Position numbers and translations under genes: made by a program | Source: Amblyomma americanum | Taxonomy: Eukaryota > Arthropoda > Arachnida > Ixodida > Ixodidae | Direction of reading: 5' to 3' | DNA length: 64,000 nt | NCBI RefSeq assembly: GCF_052857255.1 | Contig: NW_027526485.1 | Location: 744,001 to 808,000 of the forward strand | Part shown: piece after piece, positions 1 to 11,502 of the stretch | Layout of the letters: each line of letters starts with the position of its first letter | How positions within the stretch are numbered: position 1 is the stretch's first letter | Notes under the pieces: generated by a model | Told to the model about the DNA's origin: nothing | What the model saw: the letters and a program-made list of their open reading frames with translations, nothing else | Databases searched by the model: none

Positions 1-47
1 CTGACTGCAAGCATCTAAGCATATGATGTTACCATCCTTCTCAGAGT

Positions 48-2671
48 TCAGACAAGGTTTGTTGCGGCACATGTTTTGCTAGACATTCCATCCACCCTCT
101 GTGCATGCTGCTGTCGTAGATGGATCCTCAGTCTTGTCCTCACATATTTTGTCAGGAGGACCTTCCCTGCCTGAGCATGATGTGTTTCACAGCAACCTAA
201 GTTCAACTTGACAGCCTTACACAGGGCATTCAGAATGCTAGCAAATGGGGTTTTGAGCACCATGATTTCCTTCATATCTGCAAAAGTCTTAAACTGCTCC
301 TCACATTCTATAAGGACATTAATCACTGCTTGCGTTGGATAAATGAGGTTCTCAGAATTTTTCACGTACTCTTTAAGCTTAATAAGACTGCTATACTGAT
401 TTGTAGCATCTCCAACAAGGGCATTTTTGCAGTCACTACAGTTACCAATGGACTTCATGACAGACTTGACCAGGAATCCTCCTAGATAAGCAAGAATGCC
501 ACATTCTGCTTCTGTGAGAGCACACACAAACAGGTTTTCTAGCTCTTCAGGCTCTTGGTTTTGTCCTTCATGTCTCTGGATAGTTGGGTCAAGGAGGTCA
601 GCTAGATGCAAGCTGTCATCAACCTCGTAGCTAGAATTTGTAGGTGTGTGCATGAACTGTCCAACACAAATCAGCTTCAGTGCACACTTAACGTCGTATG
701 CACTAGGGACCGGCTTCTTGAGTCTCAACACAGAGAATATGTTTTCGAGACAATCTTGTACGAGCCGGCCAAGAAGCACATACTTGTAGCTTTGGTTGTC
801 CAAGAGGTCTTGCGACAGGCTGAGAGCAACAGTGGTCGATGCCAGAAGGCCAGCTTGTGAAGGCTTCCAATGTGCCGTTGCTCCCATTTTCATTTGACGG
901 AAAGTGCTGCACGTCAGTTCCAAAAGCGCAGTGGCCTCTTTATGCTTTGAAGGATCTATATCGCTCAGAGCAACAACCGGATGTCTGGCCGACATAAGGG
1001 TGTACCACCTGCTCACGAGGTTAAAGAACCACGCTGTAGCCTCTGCTTTGGGGGGCAAAATTTTTTGTTGGATTAAATATCGGATAGCAGCAGGAGCCTC
1101 ACGGAACAATTGCACAGCAATGTTCACTTTCATGGTAGTGAAATGTCCACTGCTGATGTGGATTTCCGACAGCCTATTTGCAATCTTCAGCTCACTTTGA
1201 CAGTCGTACTTCAACACTGCTTCAACATGCTCCACCTTGACAGTGCCAGAAGGAAGACTTTGTTCCTTAACAGTTTCTTCACCCAGAGTGAATTCTCCCA
1301 CTCGGAGTAGTTGGGCACGGATGTTCTTCAAGACGTGGGCGGGGTCAGCCATAAAGAATAGTTGCCTGCCACGGAGGTGCGGGTGCGGAATACAGCAGAC
1401 AGTCTGTGAGTTTCTGTGGTTGGACAAGCCAAGCAGGCGCCAAACTGCACGGTTGGCAGCTCCCATGTCACTTGTGACAACAAGCACTCTAAGCGAGATT
1501 TGAAAACAAAGCTCAATCAAGTGGAACACAATGTCCTTCAAAATAGAGCCATCTATCGACCTTCCAGTGAAGTGATAGGCGATAACTGTTTCCATCTCGT
1601 GTTCACGCCACCAACCATGAACACAAGAGCATGGTTGGCAACATCTGTAGCGGACTCCGGCAATGTAGTGCTCCCAAAAAAGCAATCAAGCGAGCGATCG
1701 TGGTCAAATCCTTGGGAGATTTCCATCTCATCCATGAAGAGCACACAGTCTTTTTCTATGTCTTGCATTGTGGCTACTTTGGATTTCAGGACATTAAAAA
1801 CTTCATGAAGAACTCCAGGCAAAAATTATTTTGAATCCTTCGTATTAATGTCCTATTGCATGGCAGTGGATATGATAATGATCTTAATAATTCATAGCCT
1901 GCTGTTCCACATGCGTGCTTTATTTGAAGGGCCTCTCGAATAGTCTTCTCAGACCACTTAAGGCCCTTCGTAGTTTTCACCGTCAAAGCCCTTCTCTGGT
2001 CGTGTTTGAGGAACGGTAATTGTTCCAAGGTTATCATTTTTTGTTGTGGCGACTGTGACTTCTTTACAAGACTGCGCAGTTTTCTCTTTGTTTGCTCGTG
2101 GAGCCTCTGTAGGTTTCTGTACTTTTGGGCCAAGTCCTTATTTCTCTTTCTCAGCTCAGCATTCTGTCTTTGAAGAGACAAGTCAGTTGAAGCCGTACTT
2201 GAACCAAGTGTGAATCAGCTTGAGGTATTTCTTTACTTGATCGCTCATTACTATGCTGTGACCTTTCAGCGCTTAAGGATTCGGCCTCCATGGGTGAAGC
2301 TGCGGGCAGAGGAAGTCGACTTGCATCAGTGGAATCTTCCCCACTGGCTTTATCTGTTCTCAGAAAGGAATGGGCAACGCTGGCTGCATAGATAACAGTG
2401 TCGACAGCTTTGGGCGGCAGCAAGGTGGTTGTTAAAGGTAGATCATACCCTGGTACCTGAGCACATTGTAGTGGACTGGCAGTGTCCTGGGAACTCATGC
2501 TGTCACTCACAACCGAGTCTTGTGTTTGTTCGGCTGTTGATGCGAAGACAGGCTCTAGAGCAGCACTACCACATGGTTCATTTCCAGTGGGGTCAAGTAC
2601 TGGGCTTTGCGTTGGCGTGGCCGGACGAAAGCAAGACCGCTTCTTCGGAGGCTTCCGGTGTTTCGGGATGG
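48..2671 (-). pseudogene. P-element-type transposase body (THAP9-like), frameshifted
   Basis: This is the large 3' exon, starting after an acceptor TTATTTCAG at 2672. Reading order on the minus strand: a Ser/Thr-rich linker (2671-about 2205); a Gln/Lys-rich coiled coil (QRQNAELRKRN, about 2180-2050); the P-element N-region (KWSEKTIREALQIKHACGTAGYELLRSLSYPLP); the catalytic core with FMDEMEI and TSDMGAANRAVW; the DPAHVLKNIRAQLL start of the GTP-binding insertion; and a long helical C-terminal part ending at 48. Spliced to the two upstream exons it would be about 950 residues, close to THAP9 (about 900). The frame changes near 2205, in a T-run near 1820, and near 1590. These could be true decay or indel errors in a long-read assembly, since no internal nonsense codon is seen in the last 515 codons. 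The right end (THAP side) is in the window, but no terminal inverted repeats could be checked because the left end is cut. Confidence 0.8.
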
Positions 2672-3931
2672 CTGAAATAAATAATTCAGTCAATAGGGTA
2701 GCACTACACTCAAGAACTGCAGAAATTCTGCATTTACAGAAGAGCAACATAGTACCTGCATAAAACTTCCAAATAAACTTCAGGAGTAGTAATATCAGTT
2801 GGGTTTTAAGATCCCAAAGCTGTACTGGGGGGCTTTAGATTTCTTACCGCCAGTGCATATTTAACAGCGTCGGAAAGCATGCTACGACTGGCAATGATTC
2901 AGTCGTGCAAAATTGGGCTCAACAGCAGGTTGTGTTAGCAGCTGAGGTACCATTGATGCAACTAGAATTACTAATCGTCCTGAATTTTGCCATTTTAGCT
3001 TCTGTGCCAGGTGACATAGAACAAATGAGACAGCACAGAATGCAGTCTGCTACAGGATATTTGTTTGATTCTAGACGCCCCCTTTCTCGCAGGCGTCGGG
3101 TGAATTATAAAGAAAAAACGATGCTATACAAAGTATAAACACACTATAGGTGGCCTTGTGCTCTTTGAATACAAGGCTATATCTGTGTGTTACGTTTTGG
3201 ATCTTAGTATCATATATATGAGTGCATGTAATGTGTAGAGAAGATAAACAATAGTCCCTTAGAGAAGCAGTGGGTGTTCAAGAAAAGCAAATATAGTAGG
3301 GGTAGGCAGAGAGTTAGGTGGCAAAAGTTTTGTTTAGTGCCATACTTTATACCTTTATGGCTTACACGGAAGATTTCAATTGTCATTCATTCATTTTTTT
3401 TTTCAATCTACAGTGAAAAATGAACCAGAGGTAATGCAGAAGCCGTTAAAACACGGCTTAAGGTGATTTTATGTCTGAAGGTGCTGTTCGAATGCATGAT
3501 CCTACAATAACGTGCAATATGCATATTTTTTATGCCCGCGATTTAGTTTTACAAGAAATGAATTGCATGGATCCCAACAAATTTCTAGCTAGGGATCTAG
3601 ATGCTGATGCAAACATGCGCTGTAGGAATGCTTGGATATAAAAGCCATATCAATAGACCAAGAAGTTTGTGTGGATAATGTGGCCACAGATGGCACAGGA
3701 ACCGGTTAAAGGGAAGTCAGTAGGATAGGCTTCGTCCTGCTATGGACCTTGAAATGCTGATGGTGATGAACCTTTCTTTGCAGCCTTCTAAAAGCAGATG
3801 AGCGCACATTTTTGAGCTTGCACAAAGCAACCACAGCACTACCGTATACGTGTAGACAAATTTCTTTGCAAACATTTCATATGAATGAGGCAGAGTTGTA
3901 TTTAAGAGATGGATCAAAATTAGAAGCTTAC
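2672..3931 (-). other. Intron 2 of the THAP/P-element-type gene
   Basis: AT-rich sequence between two well-placed splice sites (donor GTAAGC next to 3932, acceptor ending at 2672). I see no coding segment that would join in phase. Confidence 0.7.
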
Positions 3932-4025
3932 CTCGATAAGTAAAAAGTGTGGGAACCGCATCTGGCTTTAGCTTCTTTAAGCCATCCTGTCTGTTTTGCT
4001 CGAAACTTGTTTCTTCAAAATGTGC
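3932..4025 (-). CDS. THAP domain exon 2
   Basis: This 94-nt exon is bounded by an acceptor TTTCAG|GCACAT and a donor CGAG|GTAAGC. It reads AHFEETSFEQ...LKKLKPDAVPTLFTYR. The histidine in AHF completes the CxxH of exon 1, and AVPTLF is the hydrophobic box that closes the THAP fold. It leaves phase 1 (a single G), and the next exon starts with CC, giving an Ala codon across the junction, so both introns agree in phase. It is too short to appear as a long ORF. Confidence is high because motif, splice sites and phase all fit independently. Confidence 0.85.
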
Positions 4026-4777
4026 CTGAAATGAATGGCAGCAAGTACTTCATAAGCATCAAGAAGTATATTCATACCTGCACATAACTGTGACAAATGC
4101 TGCAAACCGGAACATGACTAGCGTTACAACTACAGAGCTGTTTCTACCTGCTGTAATGTTTTCACATGCAGTCTTTTACCAGGCTATAGTGCCAAGCTAA
4201 AGAAACTGGATAAGGGCTTCCTAAAGGCTTCATATGCATGCCAGTAACCGGGCATATACAAAATGTGTTCTTTTAGTCTGATCTTGGGTTTCCAATCTTT
4301 TTCTACCGAATAACGTCGTACAGCAGAACGGTGCCTAGATAACCAGACCTGACTGAAAATAAGTTCCTCCGATCACAGCGCTCACGAAACAGCGAACGCG
4401 TACAATGTCAGAGAGATGTAGAAATTTATTTTCACTACCTCAGTCATGTTCTCTGACGTGAGTCTTGGCGCATGTATTACAGCGCAAACAAGGAAGCGGG
4501 CGCCAATATATCGTGAGTGCACTCGCGTGAGAATTACAGTCAGCGAGGGCGAATGCGAACCGTTGCTTCTCGCCCTTGGTGCTCGAGACACGCCGCCAGC
4601 GCATCTAAAAACTAACGAGAAGCTTGCACCCACGCCCGCAATGCGTAGCCTGTTATCAAACCCACGCCGCGCACGCCGTTCGAGGCGGCCGTGGTTTAAT
4701 TATCGTAAACGTGAAGCACAGTACACCAAACATGGCAAGCGAGCAGGTAACAAAAGAGAAAAAGGTACGGTACTCAC
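4026..4777 (-). other. Intron 1 of the THAP/P-element-type gene
   Basis: Lies between the donor GTGAGT (4777) and the acceptor TTTCAG (4026). Open frames here on both strands have no recognisable domain and are GC-skew artefacts. The THAP domain is split by this intron in phase 0. Confidence 0.7.
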
Positions 4778-4930
4778 AGAACATATGCGAGAAGCAGCAG
4801 TGGGTTCCCAGCAGTCTCGCTTTACTTGTGCCAGCCAACGTTTTCTTCGGTTGGAGTCAGCCGGGAAACGAAACATCCGTGTGCCCTTCCTGCAGTGGTT
4901 CGAGCACTGCGGAACGCAACACCCGGGCAT
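4778..4930 (-). CDS. THAP zinc-finger exon 1 of a THAP9/P-element-type gene
   Basis: The 51-codon exon starts MPGCCVPQCSN and ends RICS. It holds the first half of a C2CH THAP DNA-binding domain: the CxxxC-type pair near residues 5-9, a basic MFRFPADSNRRKRW segment, a conserved tryptophan, and the third zinc Cys (residue 50). It stops exactly at a donor reading TCT|GTGAGT (GT at 4777-4776). Joining it in phase 0 to the exon at 3932-4025 supplies the CxxH histidine and the C-terminal AVPTLF of the THAP fold. THAP domains bind short DNA targets and head P-element/THAP9 transposases and many host regulators. The start was chosen because THAP proteins normally begin MPxxCxxxxC; an ATG nine codons upstream in frame is less likely. 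The splice junction is inferred from sequence only. Confidence 0.85.
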
Positions 4931-5566
4931 TGCTGCTGCGTAAGCTTCCTGGCGCACTTAGTGCAACAACCGACAATATATGACTGTCCCACTCAACGAT
5001 GAACGGCGATGAAGACGCAACTGCTGCAGCAGCTAATGCGCGCCTATGCACGGCGGGGAACAAGATGGCGCGGCGTCTTCCCGTAACCATGACAACACAC
5101 GCGCTGGCAACATGGGTCTTAGCGGGAGGCGGCATGTGCTGTGTCAAAGGAAGTCACCACCCTAAGCCGGGAGGGGGCGCGACATGTAGGCTCCCTAACT
5201 GGCGCGATAAGAGGGCACCACCTCTTGACGAATGCTCGCAACCTGTAGCGAGGTTGTCTAGAAACCATGACCGCAAAATGTAACAGCCATCTCGGAGGCA
5301 CTGAGCGCTCGCAATCGCCGCCAAGATGCCGGCAAAGGAGCGAGCGATCCCATCGCCATCTGTCTGTTAATCCTTGCAACTGATCCAAAGACGTGGCCAC
5401 GTGACTAACATGCAGCAGGGCATGGAGCAGCGCGCTTTGTTCGCTGTTTCTCGTGTTTGGTGCCAGTGCGTGCAGTTGTGCGTTCCGTGCTTCGAGTCTT
5501 AGGCCTATCCCCATAAAACGGTCGAGTTGTCTTCAAGCGGAATGACGTGCTCACACGTTCAGTATA
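4931..5566. other. Upstream region of the THAP exon; nothing recognised
   Basis: GC-rich, CpG-containing sequence 5' of the THAP start codon. It may include the promoter of that gene, but no TATA box or defined initiator can be pointed to. Several short open frames on both strands match no family I recognise. Confidence 0.4.
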
Positions 5567-5568
5567 CA

Positions 5569-6784
5569 GCTGGCATCAAGCGCAACGCTATTTCGCTTGC
5601 TGAGAGAAATTCAGCGGCTTCAAGACATTTTTGACGTCAACGAATTGACGATCAGGGGATGGAGGAAACATCGCGAGGAATTGTTTAACTGCAACAGCCT
5701 GCGAAAAGGCTTTCAGGGGCCCAAGAAAGGCCGCTTCCCGGCGTTGTAGCGTCGCGTTGCAGAGTTCATTAGCGAGCAACGTCCTTGACTACTTGGAGTA
5801 AGCATTGAAATGCTTCAGTGCAATGCACAGGAGTTTGCGCGAAACACGGGTTTGACCCAAAACCAGTTTAAGGCATCACGAGGCTGGGTGCAGAAGTTTA
5901 TGCGAAGGGCCGGGTTCTCCCTTCGACGCACGACTTCTATTTGCCAGAAGCTGCCCGGGGACTTCGAATCAAAACTTCGAGAGTTCCAGCGCTACGTCGT
6001 CAATCTTCGTCGTTCTCCCAACATGCCACTTGGACATATCGGCAATGCCGACCAGACCCCCGTGTATCTGGACATGCCTATGTCCAGAACAGTGCACAAT
6101 TCTGGTGAGCATGAAGTTCGCCTTAGAAGCACTGGCAACGAAAAAAATTGGATTACCATTATGCTGGCATGTTTAGCTGACGGCCGCAAGCTCCCTCCAT
6201 CATTTTTCGCCGGAAGACGATCCCAAAGGAAACTCCCGAAAGACGTTATCGTGAGCTCTTACGAAAAAGGTTGAATGGACTCGAATCTTGTCATAGATTT
6301 GATTCAATGCGTGTGGGACCGAAGGCCAGGCGCATTGCTGCATCTGGAAGCAATATTGGTTTTGGACTCTTTCCAAGGTCACCTGCCACCCGGCGTCAAA
6401 CAAAAGCTACAGCGTGACTGAACGCATCTCGTTGTTATACCGGCTGGCAAGACCTCCATTCTCCAGCCTCTGGACGTTTGCATGAACCAGCCCTTCAAGG
6501 ATGGCTTGCGACAATTATACTGGGAGTGGATTGAAAGCGGGTCAACAACACCTGCAGGTAGGCTGAAATGCCCAAGCGCGTCTACCGTTGCCCACTGGGT
6601 TTCAGCAGCCTGGTACGGGCTGCCTGATGATTTGGGTTACCGCGCATTTAATAAATGCTCAATTTCAAATGCTCTAGACGGAAGCGAGGACGACCTGCTG
6701 TGGGAGGCAGCTAGTGACAATGAAGAGTCAAGCTATGATGATGAGAGTGACGGCGACAACTGCCGTGAGGAAGAGGGTGTATAG
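5569..6784 (+). pseudogene. pogo/Tigger (Tc1-mariner) transposase pseudogene
   Basis: Read through in one frame from 5636 to the TAG at 6782, with a further N-terminal piece one frame off (5569-5630). The order is CENP-B-type helix-turn-helix (RNAISLAERNSAASRHF, then ELTIRGWRKHREEL), second HTH (AQEFARNTGL...SRGWVQKFMRRAGFSLRRTTSI), DDE_1 core (NADQTPVYLDMP; ITIMLACLADGRKLPP; LVLDSFQGHL; LQPLDVCMNQPFKD) and an acidic C-terminal tail. The three acidic catalytic positions are present as NAD, LDS and PLD. Disablements are one frameshift near 5633, in-frame stops near 5750 and 5788, a TGA near 6274 where the family has Trp, and another TGA near 6418. An AATAAA lies 25 bp after the stop (6809-6814). 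Pogo elements cut and paste into TA; termini were not identified. Confidence 0.88.
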
Positions 6785-7022
6785 GAACGCCTGTTTGGCT
6801 TGTATTTCAATAAAGTTGTCTTTGACCCTCAGAACTATGCGATGTCAGTTCCTCGCGTCATATTCTGGTTCTTTCAGTTTTTCTGTCGCACGCCCGAAGT
6901 CTAAGCTCGCCTTACAAACGTAGTTTTTTTCCCCCTTTTCACACCCTAAAAGTCGACCATCGGGTTACAATCATGGTCGCGTTACATTCGAGTAAATACG
7001 GAAGAATGCTGCTTCGCCCAAT

Positions 7023-8345
7023 GGTTTACCCCTAATTAGGTTCATCATTGTCATCACGCTAAGAGGAACCTCAGTAGTGCAGGCATTTACGCTTAGCCGC
7101 ATTCTATACGCAACCCCATATCTCAAATTGAACCGCACGGAAATCGAACGCGTGAACGCAATGATCCGCCTTGCGACTAAGGCAGCCCTAAACCTACCTC
7201 GTAGCGCTAGCACAGCCAAACTTCTTGCACTAGGCATGCATAATACCATTCAGGAACTAGTTGACGCGCACCTTCAGACACAGTACCTTAGACTTGCCAC
7301 GAGCGCCACTGGCCGCCATATACTCTCCTCCCTTCACATCAACATACCGCTAACCAGTCAACCCTTATAGCCATCCCTCGACACATCCATTCACCTCTCG
7401 TTGTGAAACCCCTTCCTCGAAACGTCCATCCCCAATATCACATCCCTCGCCGCGTACCTCTCTCTAATGCCCTCCATAAGTATTATGGGCAAGCCCACGA
7501 TGCCGTTTGGGTAGACGCCGCATGTACAGCGCATGAAGCTGTAGCAGTTGCCTACAATCCAACCCTACCTCACCCCCTAACTCACCGTCTTCCCTCGAGC
7601 TCTACGCCTGAGGAGGCAGAGGAGACCGCCATCGCCCTAGCCCTTGCACATTCTTACGCCCCAATACATCTTCAGCGGCTCCAAAACGGCTCTGTCCAAC
7701 TTTACCAGGGGCAGGATTCACGCCCCTGCCTGGCAATTGTTGAACACCCCTACCAAAAATTTACCACGCAGGGTAGAGCTTCAGTGGCTGCCGGCTCACT
7801 CTGGGAACCATGGAAACGAGGCTGCCGATAAATTGGCCCGAGGTCTGATTTGCCGGGCTCAGGACAGTCTCGATCCAGGATTCTCGAGGGAGCGGGCGCA
7901 CACATTTGCGGAGCTCACGCAAATACCCCGTTTGGACCGTCGGACTTACCCTCCTCCCCACCCCTCTCTTAAGCATTCCCAACAGATGCTCTTCAGACGC
8001 CTCCAGACCCGCTCGTTGTCATCCCCTCAGCTTTTATCCCACTACTGCGGCACATCCCCTGCATGCTCCCTATGCGGTGACCTCCACGCCACACTCTCCC
8101 ATATCCTTTTCGGCTGCCCTGCTGACCCTCCCCCGCGAGAACAGCACGCCATCTCGAGCTGGGAGGACTGGGAGGTCCTGCTTATGTCTGCAGACCCGAC
8201 ATCGCAGCTTGCTGCGGTGACTCGGGCTGCCGACGACATGTCCCGGCATGACCTACTTGATGCAGTGCGGGACCGCGCAGTGGCCCAGGCACCCAGCTGG
8301 GTCTAAAACTCACCTGCTCAATAAAGTTTTTCTGTCTATCTGTCT
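7023..8345 (+). pseudogene. LINE 3' part: RT C-terminus, RNase H and tail
   Basis: A 5'-truncated non-LTR retrotransposon. The first segment (7023-7370) is the end of the reverse transcriptase (VQAFTLSRILYATPYLKLN; TARLLALG-type stretch; TGRHILSSL). After a frameshift comes an RNase H domain: VWVDAA with the first catalytic Asp, EEAEETAIALAL with the Glu, then, after another frameshift near 7690, VELQWLPAHSGNHGNEAADKLAR with the final His/Asp block. A Cys-rich segment (CSLCGDLHATLSHILFGCP) follows; it is the C-terminal CCHC-like end typical of R1/I-type LINEs. The copy ends at AATAAAG and a (TCTG/TCTA)n tail at about 8320-8347, as expected for target-primed insertion. At least two frameshifts show it is dead. 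The RNase H places it in the R1/I/LOA group; the clade is not settled. Confidence 0.85.
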
Positions 8346-10824
8346 GTGTAGTTTTTCACACGATATGTGACAGGCTTACCTCGACCACAAAAGGAAGGAG
8401 CAAACAACTGAAACGTTATAAAAAATTTCAAAGCCAATAAAAAGAGGGGGCTGTACCAATACAGGGCCTGATCCCAGAACTGGCCCAGCTAAAAGAGGGC
8501 TGGGCAAATGCTAGAAAATATTAGCTAACAAATGTCAGTGTCAAAATTCTTGTGTGCGACTCTCTCAACTGCTGTTTGCATTTTGCAGGGTTTTTTTCGC
8601 AAATTACTTTTCTGGCCTCTAACTTAAGGGTGTCCACTTGGAATCGAAGGTGGTCTAGATGTGAGTAACGTTGAAAATTAAAGAGCTCAAATTTAAGCTA
8701 TAGGGTCGCAAAAGGGGGGTTGAAAAAGTGGGAATCAAATATGTGCATTATATAGTGGAAATGCCACTGAGCGTTCTTGTCACGTACAAGTCCTCGAATG
8801 CAAGCTGGTAAATTGCAAGACATTTTCGCAAATTCGCTCTCTTGCGCCGCAACCCATGTCACCAGATGTTCGCCAGAGATTGCGCGCATTGCATTGGCTT
8901 ACGCAAATGACGTCATGATGCAGAGTGCTATGACTGGTTCGCGAGCAATACAGAGAAAAAGGACGGTTGCTTGCCCGGCCCCGAAGGTGACTGCACCATC
9001 TCCCCCTTTGTATTCCCTCCTCTGTCTGTAGCTGTGGCGGCTGGTGTACGAGTTGAGAGGTAAAACGTAGAGGCAGTACTTAATTGCAAATATCTCTGCT
9101 TTACATAAGCTATAATGAAAATTTTTTGCAGGAGGCTGATAGGCCATTCAGTATCTACCAGTTTCATCAGCATTTCTTACCCTCATTGGGCCCCTCCCCT
9201 TTCAGTGCCTTTTTAAGGCTCGAACAAGAATGCCACAATTTGGTGCTTGGTTTTGGTCAGATGATAATCATTTCCTGATAACGAAACAAGCTTGTAAATT
9301 CAACAGACCATTAAGCTATGATAATTAAGATTTAGTGTTTTAGAGCAATTCTCAAGAAAAGCAGACAAAAAATTTATTTTAGTAATAATCGAAATAAAAA
9401 GCTCTTTTAATGCACTGCAAGTTGAGAGAACCAAAGTAATAGTTCAGAGAAATCAAAATTCAAATTAAAGAGTTCTTTTACTTTTTGTTGTCCAGTAAAG
9501 CAACTACAGTGGCCCTAAAAGAAATATCAATCATCTCTTCAAGCAGATAATTCTGAAGGCCAAATGCTTGCTGCCAGTTAAATTGAACCAGAAGTACCAG
9601 GAAAAAGGGTGTATCTATGGATCATTTCTTCTCAAAACAATTGAATTTACTGCTTAGCACATAAAATCAAAGCCACAGTGAATCAAGCAACCAGTTAAAC
9701 ACAATGCTTAAAGAGAATGCGAGGGACCAGAAACATCACAAAGTGCAAACAAGGACAAACAAACATGGCATGCGAAAACTCCCCAACAACAACACTATAC
9801 AGGCAAAGCTTCCTAAAAGGTCGCCTGTGCCTTCCACCTTCCAGCGTAAACTGCAAGGCGACTGGAGTCTTTACAAAATTTTTCAGGATGAGGTGTGTAG
9901 CCTCGTCCACTGTGTCGCCTCCGATCAAAGAGAAGCCGCTTGATGCGAAAACCATTATAGCACAAATTATAATAAGATGTTGAGTACAAATAAAGAATGA
10001 ATGAGCATTTATAAATTGCCATATTTATTGCATACAAGGCACAGCAAATAAGGCCTCTATCTATGCTTGGCACCCAGAAATTGTTATACCCTTTTTTCCC
10101 CAAAGAATAGCTATTTCATGCACATGATGAAAAAAAAATGCATGTGCAGCCATAATAAATGCAGCGTTACACCTGCCTTCACTGCATTGCTTAGAAGAAT
10201 GTGCTGGTACCAAGCTGATCGAAACATGCGCAAGCCATGAGCGACAGCTTTTCAGTGTGATGCGACAAAGCATGCCCTATTAACCCCTCAACCCCCTCCC
10301 CGAATATTCCTTAACTGTACCGGAAACCTAAGATTCTTTTCATAAAATTTCATGCAAGCAAACAGCAAGACATTGATCAAGAGTGACAAAGGTAAAAAAG
10401 GCACAGCAAAGAGATGAAGACCATGCTGAAACTTCCAAAAAATGCAAATCTGTGAGAACAATACAAATACACTTATCTCGCACTCCATATTTTCATGCCT
10501 GCAGGTTCCCGCAAAAGTTCAATTTTCTAGGCGGGTACTTTTAATTTTCGTTACTTCGAGCAGCCATAAATTTAAGTTCAAGCATACTGCATAACTGATA
10601 ACCTGGCGACATCAAAAATCAGGAAATTTTATTCGTGCTATCCTGGGAGTGGGGGGAGGCACTGCATCAATCTGTGTCGAGACCTTCACGGCACGGACTG
10701 TGCTGTCTACACTAGCACCGTGCCATGGCCGCCAATTCGGAAGGCTCACAGGAAAAGCTACACCTCCTCAACTGAAAACTAAACATATTGACAGATTTGC
10801 CTGTCTGGTTGGGTTTGAAGACAT
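8346..10824. other. No gene recognised
   Basis: AT-rich non-coding DNA. Overlapping open frames around 9.7-10.1 kb on both strands lack any domain and share no codon bias. I could not place any repeat family here. Confidence 0.5.
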
Positions 10825-10856
10825 AACAAACTCACAACTCCAACCAAAATTCAAAT

Positions 10857-10901
10857 TTTTTTCAGGATTCGGGCGACAGCATCGCCCAAATCCTGAAAAA
10901 A
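10857..10901. repeat. 20-bp-arm hairpin at the PLE 5' junction
   Basis: Arms 10857-10876 and 10882-10901 are complementary at 19 of 20 positions, with a 5-nt loop CAGCA. It lies exactly where the inverted terminal fragment meets PLE coding sequence. It may be a junction product rather than a functional structure. Confidence 0.7.
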
Positions 10902-11430
10902 TCGAGCATCTAGGTTACGCACGAGCCCACAAACACTGTTGGGCTTTGCCTACCTGTTCTCAAAGACCAGCCGCGGAGAGAAAGAGCCCAAGGCATTGTC
11001 TACAAAATTCCATGCGCCAACTGCGACGCAAGCTACATCGGCAACACCAAAAATTTCAGAAAGAATACGGCAACATAAAAACGACGTCCGCAAATTCGCA
11101 AGAGAACGCAATCCAGTAGCCGAACATTCCGAGGACTCCGACCATAGAATCAACTTCGAAGAAACCCGCATCCTCGGAACCGAAACAAATTACCACAAAA
11201 GGCTCCTTCTGGAATCCTGGCATATACCGCACAAAATGAAACCTGCCCCCAGTATATGCCCAGGGACTTCGCTCTTCAACCACCTCAATGCAATGCGCCA
11301 GCTTGACTAACAGCCTAAACCCCCTCCCCCTCCCCCCGCGCCTTTTGCGTCACAGCTGTCGTTCCTTTGACCCCCCCCCCCCCTCCCCTCCATACATAAA
11401 AGACGCTAGCTATACTGCCCTCAGTCACCC

Positions 11431-11460
11431 CTGATGATGGAGCCGAGTCGGCTTCGAAAC
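11431..11460 (+). other. Hammerhead-ribozyme-like core in PLE 3' UTR
   Basis: CTGATGA (11431-11437), one extra T, an 8-bp stem GGAGCCGA/TCGGCTTC, then GAAAC (11456-11460). This is the order of the hammerhead catalytic core (CUGANGA, stem II, GAAA), and PLE termini are known carriers of minimal hammerheads. A matching stem I was not found, and the single extra base before stem II departs from consensus, so activity is not claimed. Confidence 0.45.
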
Positions 11461-11502
11461 GCCGGGTTAAAGTTGAAATTTTCGGTTGGAGTTGTGCAGT
11501 TT

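Larger units (their letters stand above)
10825..11502 (+). mobile_element. Truncated Penelope-like element with GIY-YIG domain
   Basis: The left end (about 10828-10856) is an inverted copy of the right end (about 11474-11500): both contain CACAACTCCAACC or its complement, the inverted-terminus layout usual for PLE insertions. Coding sequence follows in broken frames: a linker, then GIVYKIPCANCDASYIGNT (the GIY and YIG halves of the nuclease), then after a frameshift RIRQHKNDVRKFARERN...AEHSEDSDHRINFEE and LLLESWHI with the catalytic Glu. The RT is gone. The 3' UTR has a C-run (11370-11385) and a hammerhead-like motif. GIY-YIG is the endonuclease PLEs use for target nicking. The copy is non-functional. 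Confidence 0.82.

Noticed and set aside
9695..10103. Overlapping 80-96-residue frames on both strands
   Set aside because: No domain, no splice logic and no bias favouring either strand.
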